Notes: generated by a model not told the origin, from the letters alone. Shown: positions 25,291 to 33,887, numbered from the stretch's first letter. The stretch is 64,000 nucleotides of DNA from Planococcus sp. MER TA 32b (GCA_023715185.1 JAMCAN010000002.1:62001-126000); one strand, 5' to 3'. Numbers and translations: made by a program.

Positions 25291-25833
25291 ATGTTTACAT
25301 ACCAGATTGATGAAGAGTTATCGCTGAAATTATTGGAAGACAAAGATGCAGAGCGAGTGTTTGAGCTGACGGACGGTTCACGCGCTTATTTGAAGGAATG
25401 GCTGCCGTGGCTGGATTACACGAAAAAAGTAGAGGATTCGCGCGATTTTATTCGTATGAGCCGACAGAATTACGCTGAAAATAAAACCTTGAATACGGGG
25501 ATTGTCTATAAAGGGGAAATTGTCGGTTTGGCTGGATTCAATGAGCTGGCGTGGGCGAATAAAACGGCGAAAATCGGTTATTGGCTGGGGCAGGATTATC
25601 AGGGACACGGGATTATGACGAGAGTGGCGGAAGCGCTGACAGACATTTCGTTTGGGCATCTGGGTATGAACCGTACGGAAATCCGCGTGGCGACAGGAAA
25701 TCTGAAAAGCCGCGGGATTCCGGAACGTCTCGGTTATACGGAAGAAGGGACGCTACGCCAGGTGGAATGGCTGTATGACCATTTTGTCGATCACATTGTT
25801 TACGGAATGCTTGCATCGGAGTGGAAAAAGTAA
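25291..25833 (+). CDS. RimJ/RimL-type GNAT N-acetyltransferase
   Basis: 180 residues of the GNAT fold: DGSRAYLKEWLPWLD near the N-terminus (typical of ribosomal-protein-serine acetyltransferases such as YdaF), IGYWLGQDYQGHGIMTRV as the acetyl-CoA loop and GMNRTEIRVATGNLKSRGI as the C-terminal signature. It acetylates an N-terminal or side-chain amine of a protein, or a small amine. ATG 25291 has GGAGGG 7 bases upstream; ATG 25276 precedes that site and is rejected. Confidence 0.85.
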   Translation: MFTYQIDEELSLKLLEDKDAERVFELTDGSRAYLKEWLPWLDYTKKVEDSRDFIRMSRQNYAENKTLNTGIVYKGEIVGLAGFNELAWANKTAKIGYWLGQDYQGHGIMTRVAEALTDISFGHLGMNRTEIRVATGNLKSRGIPERLGYTEEGTLRQVEWLYDHFVDHIVYGMLASEWKK

Positions 25834-25851
25834 AACGAGCGGGGTGCTGAC

Positions 25852-26574
25852 ATGAATCACATGATCCGAGTCAAAGGTTTGAGCAAGAGTTTCGGAAAGC
25901 AGCGCGTGTTGAAGGACATCGAGTTGACGGTGGCTGAAGGGCAGATCTATGGGTTGATCGGTCCGTCCGGCTCCGGCAAGACGACGCTCGTCAAGATGAT
26001 TGTCGGCATCGATTCGCCGGATTCAGGAACAGTGACTGTCATGGACAAACGGGTGCCGGATTTGGGTCTGCTGCAGGATATTGGTTATATGGCACAGTCG
26101 GATGCCTTGTATCCTGAATTGACCGGCAAAGAGAACCTGGCGTTTTTTGCATCGCTATTCAACTTGAAAGGAAGCAGGCTGAAAGAACGGATTGACTACG
26201 TGGCAAAAATAGTGGATCTGGAAACTTCTTTGAATAAGAAAGTCGCCGCCTATTCCGGCGGCATGAAGCGGCGGCTGTCGCTTGCGATTGCATTGGTCCA
26301 TGATCCGAAGCTGCTGATCCTGGATGAGCCGACGGTCGGCATCGACCCCGAATTGCGGCAGTCGGTGTGGCAGGAACTGCTCGAATTGATGGCTCAGGGC
26401 AAAACGATCATACTGACGACCCATGTCATGGATGAAGCGGCGAAATGCGAGATGATTGCGTTGGTCCGTGATGGCGGAATTTTAGCGAGCGGCTCGCCTG
26501 AAGAGTTGAAAGCGAAATTCGGCGCGTCTGATCTGGAAGGCGTCTTTCTGGCAGCGGGGAGGGGAGCGGAATGA
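25852..26574 (+). CDS. ABC exporter ATPase
   Basis: 240 residues: Walker A GPSGSGKTT, signature YSGGMKRRLSLAIALV, Walker B LLILDEPTVGIDP, and the switch His in TTHVMDEA. It belongs to the drug or linearmycin-resistance exporter group (ABC-2 type). It pairs with the permease that starts inside its stop codon, so the two form one exporter. Confidence 0.9.
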   Translation: MNHMIRVKGLSKSFGKQRVLKDIELTVAEGQIYGLIGPSGSGKTTLVKMIVGIDSPDSGTVTVMDKRVPDLGLLQDIGYMAQSDALYPELTGKENLAFFASLFNLKGSRLKERIDYVAKIVDLETSLNKKVAAYSGGMKRRLSLAIALVHDPKLLILDEPTVGIDPELRQSVWQELLELMAQGKTIILTTHVMDEAAKCEMIALVRDGGILASGSPEELKAKFGASDLEGVFLAAGRGAE

Positions 26575-27608
26575 GAATTTCAGCTCTCGTGAAACGCATC
26601 ATGCTGCAGATGTTCCGGGACAAACGGACATTGGCGTTGCTGTTTCTGGCGCCGTTGCTGGTTCTGACATTGATGTACCTGATTTTCGACAGCAATGAGG
26701 AAGAAATGACATTGGGTGTAGTGGGCGGAAACGAGATGCTCATTGAAACCCTGGAAACGCAAGGGATCCAGGTGGCGGATTTTGAGTCGGCTGACAGCGG
26801 GACAGTATTGAAAAAAAGTCTGGACGGCTTGCTTGAAATAGAAGCTGATGGCGCGATGTTGACGCTGGAGAACGATGATCCGGCGAAAGCGAAAGCGCTG
26901 TTGGCGCAGATCAGCCAGATTCTGGCGCTGCATGGGCAAGGATCTGCGGAACAAAACACTTCCAGCCCTGCACTCGAAACCGATTATATTTATGGCAATG
27001 AAGACACAGAATTTTTTGATGTGATCGGACCGATTCTGGTCGGCTTCTTCGTCTTCTTTTTCGTTTTTCTCATTTCAGGAATCGGCTTATTGAAGGAGCG
27101 CGTTTCCGGCACTTTGGAACGGGTATTGGCAACACCCGTCAAACGCTGGGAAATCGTTGCGGCTTATTTGGCGGGCTTCGGCATATTCGCGGTGATCCAG
27201 ACGACGATCGTCGTTTTCTTTGCCATCTGGATTCTGGATATGGTGATGGAAGGTGAAATTTGGCATGTCATCGTCATCAATTTGATGCTTGCGCTTGTGG
27301 CGCTGTCGCTCGGTATTTTATTGTCCACGTTTGCGGGATCTGAATTCCAGATGGTCCAGTTCATCCCGCTGGTCATTGTGCCGCAGATCTTTTTCTCGGG
27401 CCTTTTTCCGCTCGACGGCATGGCGGACTGGCTGCAGAATCTGGGCCGCATCATGCCGCTCTATTACGGGGCTGATGCGCTGAAAGCCGTGATGTACAGA
27501 GGGGAAGGGCTTATCGATGTGTGGGAAGATCTGCTGGTATTGGGGCTTTTCGCGTTATTATTCATCGTCTTGAATATCCTGGCGCTGAAGAGGTATAGAA
27601 AATTATAG
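26571..27608 (+). CDS. ABC-2 type exporter permease
   Basis: 345 residues. One N-terminal helix (about residues 20-40) is followed by an extracellular domain of about 130 residues and then five to six helices in the C-terminal half, including the ERVSGTLERVLATPVKRWEI coupling segment characteristic of ABC-2 permeases. ATG overlaps the ATPase stop (ATGA), which indicates translational coupling. Substrate could be an antibiotic or lipid; it cannot be told from sequence. Confidence 0.88.
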   Translation: MRISALVKRIMLQMFRDKRTLALLFLAPLLVLTLMYLIFDSNEEEMTLGVVGGNEMLIETLETQGIQVADFESADSGTVLKKSLDGLLEIEADGAMLTLENDDPAKAKALLAQISQILALHGQGSAEQNTSSPALETDYIYGNEDTEFFDVIGPILVGFFVFFFVFLISGIGLLKERVSGTLERVLATPVKRWEIVAAYLAGFGIFAVIQTTIVVFFAIWILDMVMEGEIWHVIVINLMLALVALSLGILLSTFAGSEFQMVQFIPLVIVPQIFFSGLFPLDGMADWLQNLGRIMPLYYGADALKAVMYRGEGLIDVWEDLLVLGLFALLFIVLNILALKRYRKL

Positions 27609-27680
27609 TTTATTTTAGCCCTGTCCCCGTTTATCATGAATAATAGAGAAACAATAAATTACAGCATGGAGGAAGACAGA

Positions 27681-27968
27681 ATGAAATTTTTAGGAATCGG
27701 AATTGTCACGGCGGCCATCAGCCTCTTGCTCGGCTATTTCCTGGAAGACTGGAACCTGGCATTCCTGATCGCGGGAATCCTTGGAATCGTCGGTGTCCTG
27801 TGGGCATTGCTGTTTTCAGGTGTACTTAAAGGGAACAGCGGCATGGAGCGCATGACCAGCTCTGAACGCCGCAAGGAAAGCGCAAGACGCAACGCGAGAA
27901 TGAGAAACGCGTTTCTATTCGCATTGCCGAATCTATTGGCTGCCCTCGCAGCTTTGTGGATTTTCTGA
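27681..27968 (+). CDS. DUF5316-like small membrane protein
   Basis: 95 residues with two N-terminal helices, a basic loop (SSERRKESARRNARMR) and a C-terminal helix. It resembles the DUF5316 family of Bacillales. ATG 27681 has GGAGGAAG 8 bases upstream. No function is known. Confidence 0.7.
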   Translation: MKFLGIGIVTAAISLLLGYFLEDWNLAFLIAGILGIVGVLWALLFSGVLKGNSGMERMTSSERRKESARRNARMRNAFLFALPNLLAALAALWIF

Positions 27969-27981
27969 TATGTATCATCGA

Positions 27982-28021
27982 AACAACCTCCGAGCCAAAT
28001 GGGTTCGGAGGTTGTTTTTTT
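27982..28021 (+). terminator. Terminator
   Basis: AACAACCTCCGA pairs with TCGGAGGTTGTT, followed by a run of Ts. Confidence 0.9.
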
Positions 28022-28104
28022 CTGCAAAAAGGTATTTTTTGACTTTACGGCGAATTAATCCTGGAGATATGAGATAATCTGGAAAAGGGTTGAGGAGGGG
28101 CAAT

Positions 28105-28320
28105 GTGTTAAAGAAGATTCTGATAGGTGCCGCTCTTATGGCATTAGGATTTATCATCAAGGATTTAAGAAGCGGCGAAGAATTAGCTTTGGAACTCATC
28201 TTGGTTTACGGCGGTGTAGCTTTGGCTTTTATTGCGTTCAAGGAATGGGTTGAAGTGCCGTACGATTGGGATAAGCATAAAAATAAAGATAAGGATAAAG
28301 AGAAGAAAAATCTCAATTAG
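28105..28320 (+). CDS. Small membrane protein of unknown function
   Basis: 71 residues with two hydrophobic segments (residues 3-19 and 28-45) and a Lys/Asp-rich tail. GTG 28105 sits behind GAGGAGGGG. I do not recognise a family. Confidence 0.6.
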   Translation: MLKKILIGAALMALGFIIKDLRSGEELALELILVYGGVALAFIAFKEWVEVPYDWDKHKNKDKDKEKKNLN

Positions 28321-28655
28321 GTTGGGATTTTTTAATTTGTTGAAAATAGTATTGGTTGTAAAACCGATATTACGCAAAACAGCTTCGAAGACTTAGCCGA
28401 CGGCTTTGAGGCTAAGTCTTTGCGACGAAGCAGCGTAGCGATGCAGGAGCATGAATTTTAGTTTGGTTAGTCAAAAGTAGGTTTCATTTCGCTGTTTTGC
28501 TCCATATCTCAATTGGTTTTTAATCTAAAATATTACATTTACTTCGCGGAAATCAGCAGAGAACGCCCCAAGGTTTTCATTTTCAGAAAAAGGGGAATAC
28601 TTTGGGAACAAATTTTTTTAGGTATACCATCACATGAAGCGAAGGAGGGCATCCG
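28321..28655. other. Intergenic region with an inverted-repeat-bounded element
   Basis: No gene seen. It contains the element at 28373-28500 and then an AT-rich stretch that should carry the promoter of the methyltransferase gene. Confidence 0.6.
28373..28500. repeat. Small inverted-repeat-bounded dispersed element
   Basis: Bounded by GCAAAACAGC (28373-28382) and GCTGTTTTGC (28491-28500). Internal sequence from 28421 (GCGACGAAGCAGCGTAGCGA and onwards) is the reverse complement of sequence repeated twice at 41.19-41.32 kb, and the left boundary context (CGATATT, then CGCAAAACAGCT) also recurs at 41157-41174. It looks like a short non-autonomous element; no transposase is present. Confidence 0.6.
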
Positions 28656-29414
28656 ATGTTGGGATATTACAGCAAGCTATCAACGGAAGTCTATGGAGTC
28701 GATAAGCCGATAGGGACATCGTTCGGCGATGTGGAGTTCTATCTGGACCGGCTCGCCGGCATCACGGGGCACATTCTTGAACCGGCAACCGGGACAGGGC
28801 GTATGCTCGTGCCTTTGCTCGAGAATAATTTAAACGTGGACGGATTCGACAGTTCACCGGAAATGCTGGAGATGTGCAGGAAGAATTGCGAGGAACGAGG
28901 ATTGGCGGCGAACCTGTTTGAAGCGGACATGCTGACTTTTTCGCTTGGCAGTGAATACGACGCAATCGTAATTCCGGCCGGCACCTTCCTGCTGCTGCAT
29001 GAGCGGGAAGCTTCGTTCAAAGCGTTAAGGAATTTCCATCAGCATTTGAAACCAGGCGGCAAACTGATCATGGATCTGTATTTGCCGACGGACAATGAAG
29101 TCGGAAATTCAACGCTGCGTTCGTGGGAAATCGAAAACGGTGAAGTGATCACGCTTGAGACGACCACGAAAGAAATCGATCACATCAATCAATTCAGCGT
29201 GTCGCACAACCGCTACGAGCGCTGGAAATGCGGGAAACTGCTGGATACCGAACTCGAACGATTTGCAATGCGCTGGTACGGGGTGGAGGAATTCCGCACG
29301 ATTCTCGAGAACCACGGATTCCGCGACATTGTCATTTCCGCCGATTATCAATACGGCAAATATCCGGACAGTCCGAAACAGAGCATCACGTTTGAAGCGG
29401 CTGCGGGAAAATAA
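28656..29414 (+). CDS. Class I SAM-dependent methyltransferase
   Basis: 252 residues of the Methyltransf_25/11 type: motif I HILEPATGTGRMLVPLL near residue 38, the acidic ribose-binding residue in VDGFDSSPEML, and motif IV region YDAIVIPAGTF. GAAGGAGG precedes the ATG. The substrate is unknown. Confidence 0.87.
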   Translation: MLGYYSKLSTEVYGVDKPIGTSFGDVEFYLDRLAGITGHILEPATGTGRMLVPLLENNLNVDGFDSSPEMLEMCRKNCEERGLAANLFEADMLTFSLGSEYDAIVIPAGTFLLLHEREASFKALRNFHQHLKPGGKLIMDLYLPTDNEVGNSTLRSWEIENGEVITLETTTKEIDHINQFSVSHNRYERWKCGKLLDTELERFAMRWYGVEEFRTILENHGFRDIVISADYQYGKYPDSPKQSITFEAAAGK

Positions 29415-29424
29415 TGGAAGAAAA

Positions 29425-29452
29425 AAGAGCCTGGAAATTTCTCCAGGCTCTT
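29425..29452. terminator. Bidirectional terminator between convergent genes
   Basis: AAGAGCCTGG pairs with CCAGGCTCTT. The T-run is best on the minus strand, ending the DUF2975 operon. Confidence 0.85.
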
Positions 29453-29462
29453 ATCTTTGGGT

Positions 29463-29687
29463 TTATTTCGCTGCCGGTTCTTCATCGCTGCGATATTCCA
29501 GGATATCGCCTGGCTGGCAATCGAGGGCTTTGCAGATGGCCTCGAGAGTCGAAAAGCGGATCGCTTTCGCTTTGCCATTTTTCAGGATGGACAGGTTTGC
29601 CATGGTGATGCCGACCCGTTCCGTCAGTTCTGTAACGCTCATTTTCCGTTTTGCCAACATAACATCAATATTGATAATAATCGCCAT
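29463..29687 (-). CDS. YozG-like Cro/CI-family regulator
   Basis: 74 residues, essentially one HTH_3-type domain (MSVTELTERVGITMANLSIL, then AICKALDCQPGDILEY). This subfamily is almost always encoded directly after a DUF2975 membrane protein, as here, and probably autoregulates the pair. ATG 29687 has TGAGGTG upstream; that site overlaps the 3' end of the DUF2975 gene. Confidence 0.85.
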   Translation of the reverse strand: MAIIINIDVMLAKRKMSVTELTERVGITMANLSILKNGKAKAIRFSTLEAICKALDCQPGDILEYRSDEEPAAK

Positions 29688-29697
29688 TATCGTCACC

Positions 29698-30177
29698 TCA
29701 GACCGTTAAATCGTTTTCAGATTTTATTTCAATCGCATTTTCAAAAAGCTTTTGGAGCACTGCCGCAAAAACGGCGATCACAAAGGCGCCGAATGTAATG
29801 ACCATGCCAAGCCCGCCAAGGCCAGGCGCATCATCGACCTGCGCCATGTAAAGGATGAGCGGCAGGCACAGAATGTAAATCCCAGTAATGGTCAGCGCGC
29901 AATACTTGATATTCTTCAGCGCTTTGACAGACAGTTCCGAGAATGCGATGTTCTTATCGATATAACTCAGCAGCTTCAGCGACTGGTACAGCGCAATAAA
30001 GTAGGCGATAGCCGTTATATAGAGCGCAATCATGAAGATCCATTGCAGGAAAGCCCATTCCGGCAAGAGTTCAGCTACAAAAGAGCTGAGCGGCGGCACG
30101 ACGAATATGCAGATTGCCAGTACCGGCAGCGCCATCAGGACGATGACGATTTTTAAAAAGATGGTTTCCCGTTTCAT
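29698..30177 (-). CDS. DUF2975 membrane protein
   Basis: 159 residues with four predicted helices and the segment SYIDKNIAFSELSVKALKNI between helices 2 and 3, typical of DUF2975. It is the first gene of a two-gene operon with the YozG-like regulator. Function is unknown. ATG 30177 follows CGAGGTG; the GTG further upstream lies before this site. Confidence 0.82.
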   Translation of the reverse strand: MKRETIFLKIVIVLMALPVLAICIFVVPPLSSFVAELLPEWAFLQWIFMIALYITAIAYFIALYQSLKLLSYIDKNIAFSELSVKALKNIKYCALTITGIYILCLPLILYMAQVDDAPGLGGLGMVITFGAFVIAVFAAVLQKLFENAIEIKSENDLTV

Positions 30178-30312
30178 ATTCAGCACCTCGTTCACAATAT
30201 CTTATTCTGAAGATACCATATATTTTATCGAATATCAATAAATAATTATTGAATATGAATTGGTTCGATGTGGAGAGAGTGTTAAAAAATATTTGATCAA
30301 ATTAAATGAAAA

Positions 30313-30336
30313 GAACGCCGCCCGAAGGCAGCGTTC
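30313..30336 (-). terminator. Terminator with UUCG loop
   Basis: On the minus strand GAACGCTGCC and GGCGGCGTTC close a TTCG tetraloop, followed by TTTTC. It ends the lipoprotein gene at 30344. Confidence 0.85.
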
Positions 30337-30343
30337 CATAAAG

Positions 30344-30985
30344 TTATTTCTGTTCATCGCTTCTTAATTGTTCGAGCAAACCGTCCTCAAGATCGTCCAG
30401 ATATTCTATCTGTCCGATTTTTCCTTCTTCAGGGACGATGGCATTGCCTTCGAAATTGAATTGTTCCGACTCGCCGTTCTGATCGGTATACTCCACATCA
30501 AAAGTGAAGTCATATAGGGTTTCACCGTTTTCACTCTGTGTTATTTCAATATTGGAAGGCGTTAACTCATAATCGTGTTCAAAACGGGAATAGGTAAATG
30601 CCACAGTCGTATTTATGAAATTATCATAGCCGTTCTCTGTAAAATAGGAGGCGTAGGTTTCTTCCATATAGCTCATGAGTTCCTGGTATTCAGGTGATTC
30701 CAGGAATGCCTCATAATCCTCGCTATATTGTTCTGAAACTTGGGCTTCCTCCATCGCATTCCACTTTGCGATATATTTTTCGTCAGGGCCATTGAACTCC
30801 TCTTCGATAACAGCCAGAATCGCCTGTTCGCTCTGATCGGCTGTGTCTTCTGCTTCGGGTTCATCATCTTCAGCTGTTCCATTGGCTGAACATCCCATAA
30901 TCAGTAAACTGGTGAAAATCAAAAACAGGATGCCAAGCGGTTTTTTCAAAAATACAGGTTCGTTATTTTTAGGAATGTACATCAT
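30344..30985 (-). CDS. Lipoprotein of unknown function
   Basis: 213 residues. The signal peptide ends in the lipobox LIMGC (Cys at about residue 32), then an acidic linker and a domain of about 150 residues rich in Tyr and Glu with no recognised motif. It would be anchored to the outer face of the membrane. AAGGAGG precedes two adjacent ATGs (30985 and 30982); either could be used. Confidence 0.75.
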   Translation of the reverse strand: MMYIPKNNEPVFLKKPLGILFLIFTSLLIMGCSANGTAEDDEPEAEDTADQSEQAILAVIEEEFNGPDEKYIAKWNAMEEAQVSEQYSEDYEAFLESPEYQELMSYMEETYASYFTENGYDNFINTTVAFTYSRFEHDYELTPSNIEITQSENGETLYDFTFDVEYTDQNGESEQFNFEGNAIVPEEGKIGQIEYLDDLEDGLLEQLRSDEQK

Positions 30986-31114
30986 CGTTCCTCCTTATCG
31001 AATGTCTGATTTCCTTGGCGGCTTCATAAAAAAGTCTTTATATATAGTAATACGAATGAAAGCAGAAAAAGTATCGCTTTTCTTGCAATTATTTTACATT
31101 TATAGAATATTGCA

Positions 31115-31150
31115 AAGAAAAAACCGCCAATTCAGTTGTGAATTGGCGGT
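31115..31150 (-). terminator. Terminator
   Basis: ACCGCCAATTCA (31123-31134) pairs with TGAATTGGCGGT (31139-31150), with a T-run on the minus strand. It ends the operon 31175-32018. Confidence 0.9.
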
Positions 31151-31174
31151 CGAACACCTCGAGATTCGGCGGGG

Positions 31175-31357
31175 TTATTGTCCCGCATCCTTCATCCGGT
31201 GGCTGGCGTTGATAAAAAACAAAGTGGCGACGATGAATAGAACGACATTCAGCATCATTGCGATTCCTGAATAGTCGTCGCCGAAGAAACTGAAATTCAT
31301 TAAATTGACGAACATGATGAGAATCAGGCTTATGTATAGTCCTTTTAGCTGGTTCAT
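31175..31357 (-). CDS. Small two-helix membrane protein
   Basis: 60 residues with two hydrophobic helices (about 6-22 and 32-50). GGAGGTGTAAAC precedes the ATG. Same strand and close behind the next two genes, so probably co-transcribed. No recognised family. Confidence 0.65.
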   Translation of the reverse strand: MNQLKGLYISLILIMFVNLMNFSFFGDDYSGIAMMLNVVLFIVATLFFINASHRMKDAGQ

Positions 31358-31388
31358 GTTTACACCTCCAAATAATTACAGAGCTTAG

Positions 31389-31649
31389 TTAGATAACCAT
31401 GCTTAAAAAGAATGGCATGAAAAGCAGGGCGGCCACAAAGCAGGCGCCCATCTGGCCATCGACTTTTTTGCGGAGAAACTCGAAGCGGGCTTCAAGTTTT
31501 TCCATAGTCAGCATCAGGCCTGTGAACATGACAAAGTAAAACAGCCATCCAACCCAGCGGTCCGGTCCAATCAGCGGATCGATGACGAAAAAATAGAAGC
31601 TCAGCAGAATAACGATAAATACCATATAAAATAATGTGCTGATTTTCAT
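31389..31649 (-). CDS. Small three-helix membrane protein
   Basis: 86 residues: helices at about 5-25, 33-50 and 68-85, with a charged loop (EKLEARFEFLRKKVDG). GGCGGGG ribosome binding site. No recognised family. Confidence 0.65.
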   Translation of the reverse strand: MKISTLFYMVFIVILLSFYFFVIDPLIGPDRWVGWLFYFVMFTGLMLTMEKLEARFEFLRKKVDGQMGACFVAALLFMPFFLSMVI

Positions 31650-31661
31650 GATAACCCCGCC

Positions 31662-32018
31662 TTACTTCCTGTTGAGATCAACCGCATCCCAGATCAAAAA
31701 CTTCAATTTCTCTTCATCAATTTCGTCCGCTTTGCGGATCCGGACGTGGCGCATCTTCTTGCCGTCGCCTTCGAGCAAACCATTGCGGTCTTCCAGTTCG
31801 GTGCCGCGGTAGAATCCGAAATTGACATGGCTCTTAGCGGTCTGCATATAGCACACCAACCCTTCTTTCGAATAGCTCGGTTTTGACCATTTGATCCTTT
31901 CATCGATTTCGGGATATGCTTCAAACACCACATCTCTCAAGCGTTTGACGATTGCCTGCACCGGTTCGCCCAGCCCGTCGATGAATTCGTCCACTTGCGG
32001 ATCCATTCTGCTTTGCAT
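31662..32018 (-). CDS. DUF1801 / YdhG-like protein
   Basis: 118 residues with the DUF1801 pattern: FIDGLGEPVQAIVKRLRDVV, ERIKWSKPSYSKEG, and NFGFYRGTEL. Family members are small cytoplasmic proteins of uncertain role; B. subtilis Fra (YdhG), a frataxin-like iron chaperone, shares the fold. It lies 12 bases upstream of the small membrane protein gene. Confidence 0.8.
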   Translation of the reverse strand: MQSRMDPQVDEFIDGLGEPVQAIVKRLRDVVFEAYPEIDERIKWSKPSYSKEGLVCYMQTAKSHVNFGFYRGTELEDRNGLLEGDGKKMRHVRIRKADEIDEEKLKFLIWDAVDLNRK

Positions 32019-32125
32019 CCTTGCCGCCCCCTTTTTCGTCTATTGTTATACTCATTATAACGTTAATGATGTGCCAATTGGGGATAGTTTACAGAATCTC
32101 TGATGCGAATAAAATCGGAAATTAG

Positions 32126-32173
32126 GTTTTATTTATAAATTAAATAATGTTATATTTTATTTATAAATAAAAC
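32126..32173. promoter_or_regulatory. Perfect 15-bp inverted repeat upstream of an XRE regulator
   Basis: GTTTTATTTATAAAT (32126-32140) and its exact reverse complement (32159-32173) are separated by 18 bases, and each arm holds the palindrome ATTTATAAAT. It ends 15 bases before the start codon at 32189, where an autorepressor would bind. Confidence 0.7.
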
Positions 32174-32188
32174 TAGAGGTGTGAGGAA

Positions 32189-32617
32189 ATGGAATTCAAT
32201 GCAAAGAATTTTGGGCAGATTCTGCGGTTTCTGAGGGAGCATGACGGCTTGTCGATGCTGTCGCTGGGGAAAAAGCTGGGGACGTCGGCCAGCCGCATCA
32301 AGAGTTGGGAAAACGGCGATTCCGTGCCGTCGGCGAAATGGATTGTGATGTTGAGCAGTGTGCTTGATGTACCGGTGGATGTGCTGCTGATTACACCGAA
32401 GGAAGAAATCGTGCATTACAGCGACGCGGAATGGGACGATATCATGAATGGCATCGCGGCGAATGACGAAGTTGCGCCGGAGGACTGGCTGCCGGTGGAA
32501 TTGACGAAGGCGGATTATCTGGAGAGGCTGCTGTCGATTTCAACAGAGTTGAGCAAGCAGGATGTGTTGGAGTTATATACGCTGGCGAAGGTGAAGGCGG
32601 AAAAGGCTGAACGTTGA
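32189..32617 (+). CDS. XRE-family helix-turn-helix regulator
   Basis: 142 residues. The N-terminal HTH_3 domain (residues 8-68, LGKKLGTSASRIKSWENGD) is followed by an acidic middle and a C-terminal helical part. AGAGGTGAGGAA precedes the ATG. It likely binds the inverted repeat directly upstream. Its last codons are already part of a 20-bp tandem repeat that continues past the stop. Confidence 0.85.
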   Translation: MEFNAKNFGQILRFLREHDGLSMLSLGKKLGTSASRIKSWENGDSVPSAKWIVMLSSVLDVPVDVLLITPKEEIVHYSDAEWDDIMNGIAANDEVAPEDWLPVELTKADYLERLLSISTELSKQDVLELYTLAKVKAEKAER

Positions 32618-32750
32618 TATAATCGTCTGAACGAAGATATAATTTTTTGAACGTAGATATAATCGTCTGAACGTAGATATAATCACCTGAACGTAGATAT
32701 AATTTTTTGACCGTTGATATAATTTCCTGAACGGAGATATCCGTCGAAAA
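32611..32750. repeat. Seven-copy 20-bp tandem repeat
   Basis: Consensus ACGTAGATATAATCGTCTGA, with copies starting at 32611, 32631, 32651, 32671, 32691, 32711 and 32731. The first copy includes the stop codon of the XRE gene. Unlike the 21-bp arrays the period is exactly 20, and each copy holds GATATAAT. Confidence 0.9.
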
Positions 32751-32958
32751 CTATATATTTCTTATCCGATTCTCCCTCTCACAAAAGTCAAAAGGGTAAG
32801 AAAGGACGCTTTTCGCCAGCGAAAAGCCCTGATTAGAGCAGACCCAAAAACCAAAAACAAAAAAAGACGCATTTCGCTCGCGAAATGCATCCATTAAAAT
32901 GGTTTTAAAATGGTTCCGTCAAAAAACGCCGTGGCTGCAAATCAGCCACGGCATTTTT
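32751..32958. other. Intergenic hairpins and bidirectional terminator
   Basis: Two short hairpins (CTTTTCGCCAGCGAAAAG near 32810 and GCATTTCGCTCGCGAAATGC near 32869) are followed by a strong terminator with arms GCCGTGGCTG (32928-32937) and CAGCCACGGC (32943-32952) and a T-run on both strands. No gene. Confidence 0.75.
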
Positions 32959-33519
32959 TTATACTTTGATTTCCTTGATGACACGGGCAGGGTTGCCGCC
33001 CACAACCGTATTGGCGGGCACATCTTTCACGACAACCGCGCCTGAAGCAATGATGGCATTATCCCCAACAGTGACACCGGGATTGATGACAGCGCGTCCG
33101 CCGATCCACACATTATTGCCGATGATCACCGGCTTGCCGAATTCCTTGCCGGCGTTGCGCTCATCGGGATGGAGCGGATGGGCAGCCGTGTAAATATGGA
33201 CACCGGGCCCGAGCATACAATTGTCGCCGAACCGGATTTCGCAGACGTCCAGCAGGCACGTATCGAAATTGGCATAGAAATTTTCACCGATATGGATATT
33301 ATAGCCGTAATCACAGCGAATATTGGGCTCCACATAAAACTTATCGCCCGTCGATCCGATCAATTCCTTCAACAGCAGCTTCCGGTCCGTCCCATCCATC
33401 TCGGAAGACTTATTGAACAAGCGGCTCAGCCGCCGCGCATTCAATCGCTCATTCTGCAATGTATTATCCGTCGGATCATACATCTCCCCGTCCAACATTT
33501 TCTCCTTCTCGCTTTTCAC
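32959..33519 (-). CDS. maa: Maltose/galactoside O-acetyltransferase family, left-handed beta-helix
   Basis: 186 residues. An N-terminal Mac domain ([18 protein letters not shown]) is followed by hexapeptide repeats ([31 protein letters not shown] contains the catalytic His). It transfers acetyl from acetyl-CoA to sugars. The GTG start at 33519 keeps the conserved N-terminus; ATG 33498 would remove it. Confidence 0.88.
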   Translation of the reverse strand: MKSEKEKMLDGEMYDPTDNTLQNERLNARRLSRLFNKSSEMDGTDRKLLLKELIGSTGDKFYVEPNIRCDYGYNIHIGENFYANFDTCLLDVCEIRFGDNCMLGPGVHIYTAAHPLHPDERNAGKEFGKPVIIGNNVWIGGRAVINPGVTVGDNAIIASGAVVVKDVPANTVVGGNPARVIKEIKV

Positions 33520-33628
33520 CCTGCATCGCCCCTTTGTCTGAAACTTGCTACCGCCATTATAGCAGTTTTTATGCGAATAAAATGAAGTGCTTTTTTAGTA
33601 ATGAGCTATATTCAATGAACTGAAATTT

Positions 33629-33770
33629 CATCTTGTGAATTTTCATTTCTATCTTATAGTTTTAGTATTCTATCTAACGTTTGGATAGCAAGAGATGCCG
33701 TATAGAAAGATTTTAATGTCGTATAGATGATGGATGTTGTCGTATAACGGTATTTTGTTGCCGTATAAGC
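33629..33770. repeat. 21-bp-period array mixing two core classes
   Basis: Units at 33629, 33650 and 33671 carry the TATCTTACGA-class core; units at 33696, 33717, 33738 and 33759 carry the GTCGTATAGA-class core. Both keep 21-bp steps. Confidence 0.8.
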
Positions 33771-33825
33771 TTTTTCACTTCAAATCCTCATCTACATTAG
33801 TACTCACTCATCATAAAAGCTGAAT

Positions 33826-33864
33826 GGTCGCAGTCCGCCGCCCGTCTTTCGGCCAATAAGGGGG
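33826..33864. repeat. Deletion derivative of the GGGCGGGGC hairpin module
   Basis: In reverse complement this reads CCCCTTATTGGCCGAAAGAC, GGGCGGCGGACTGCGACC. The flanks match the modules at 41710 and 49.2-49.7 kb, but most of the double hairpin is missing, which looks like a precise internal loss. Confidence 0.65.
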
Positions 33865-33887
33865 TTGCTCTTTGGCTGAAGGTTCGA

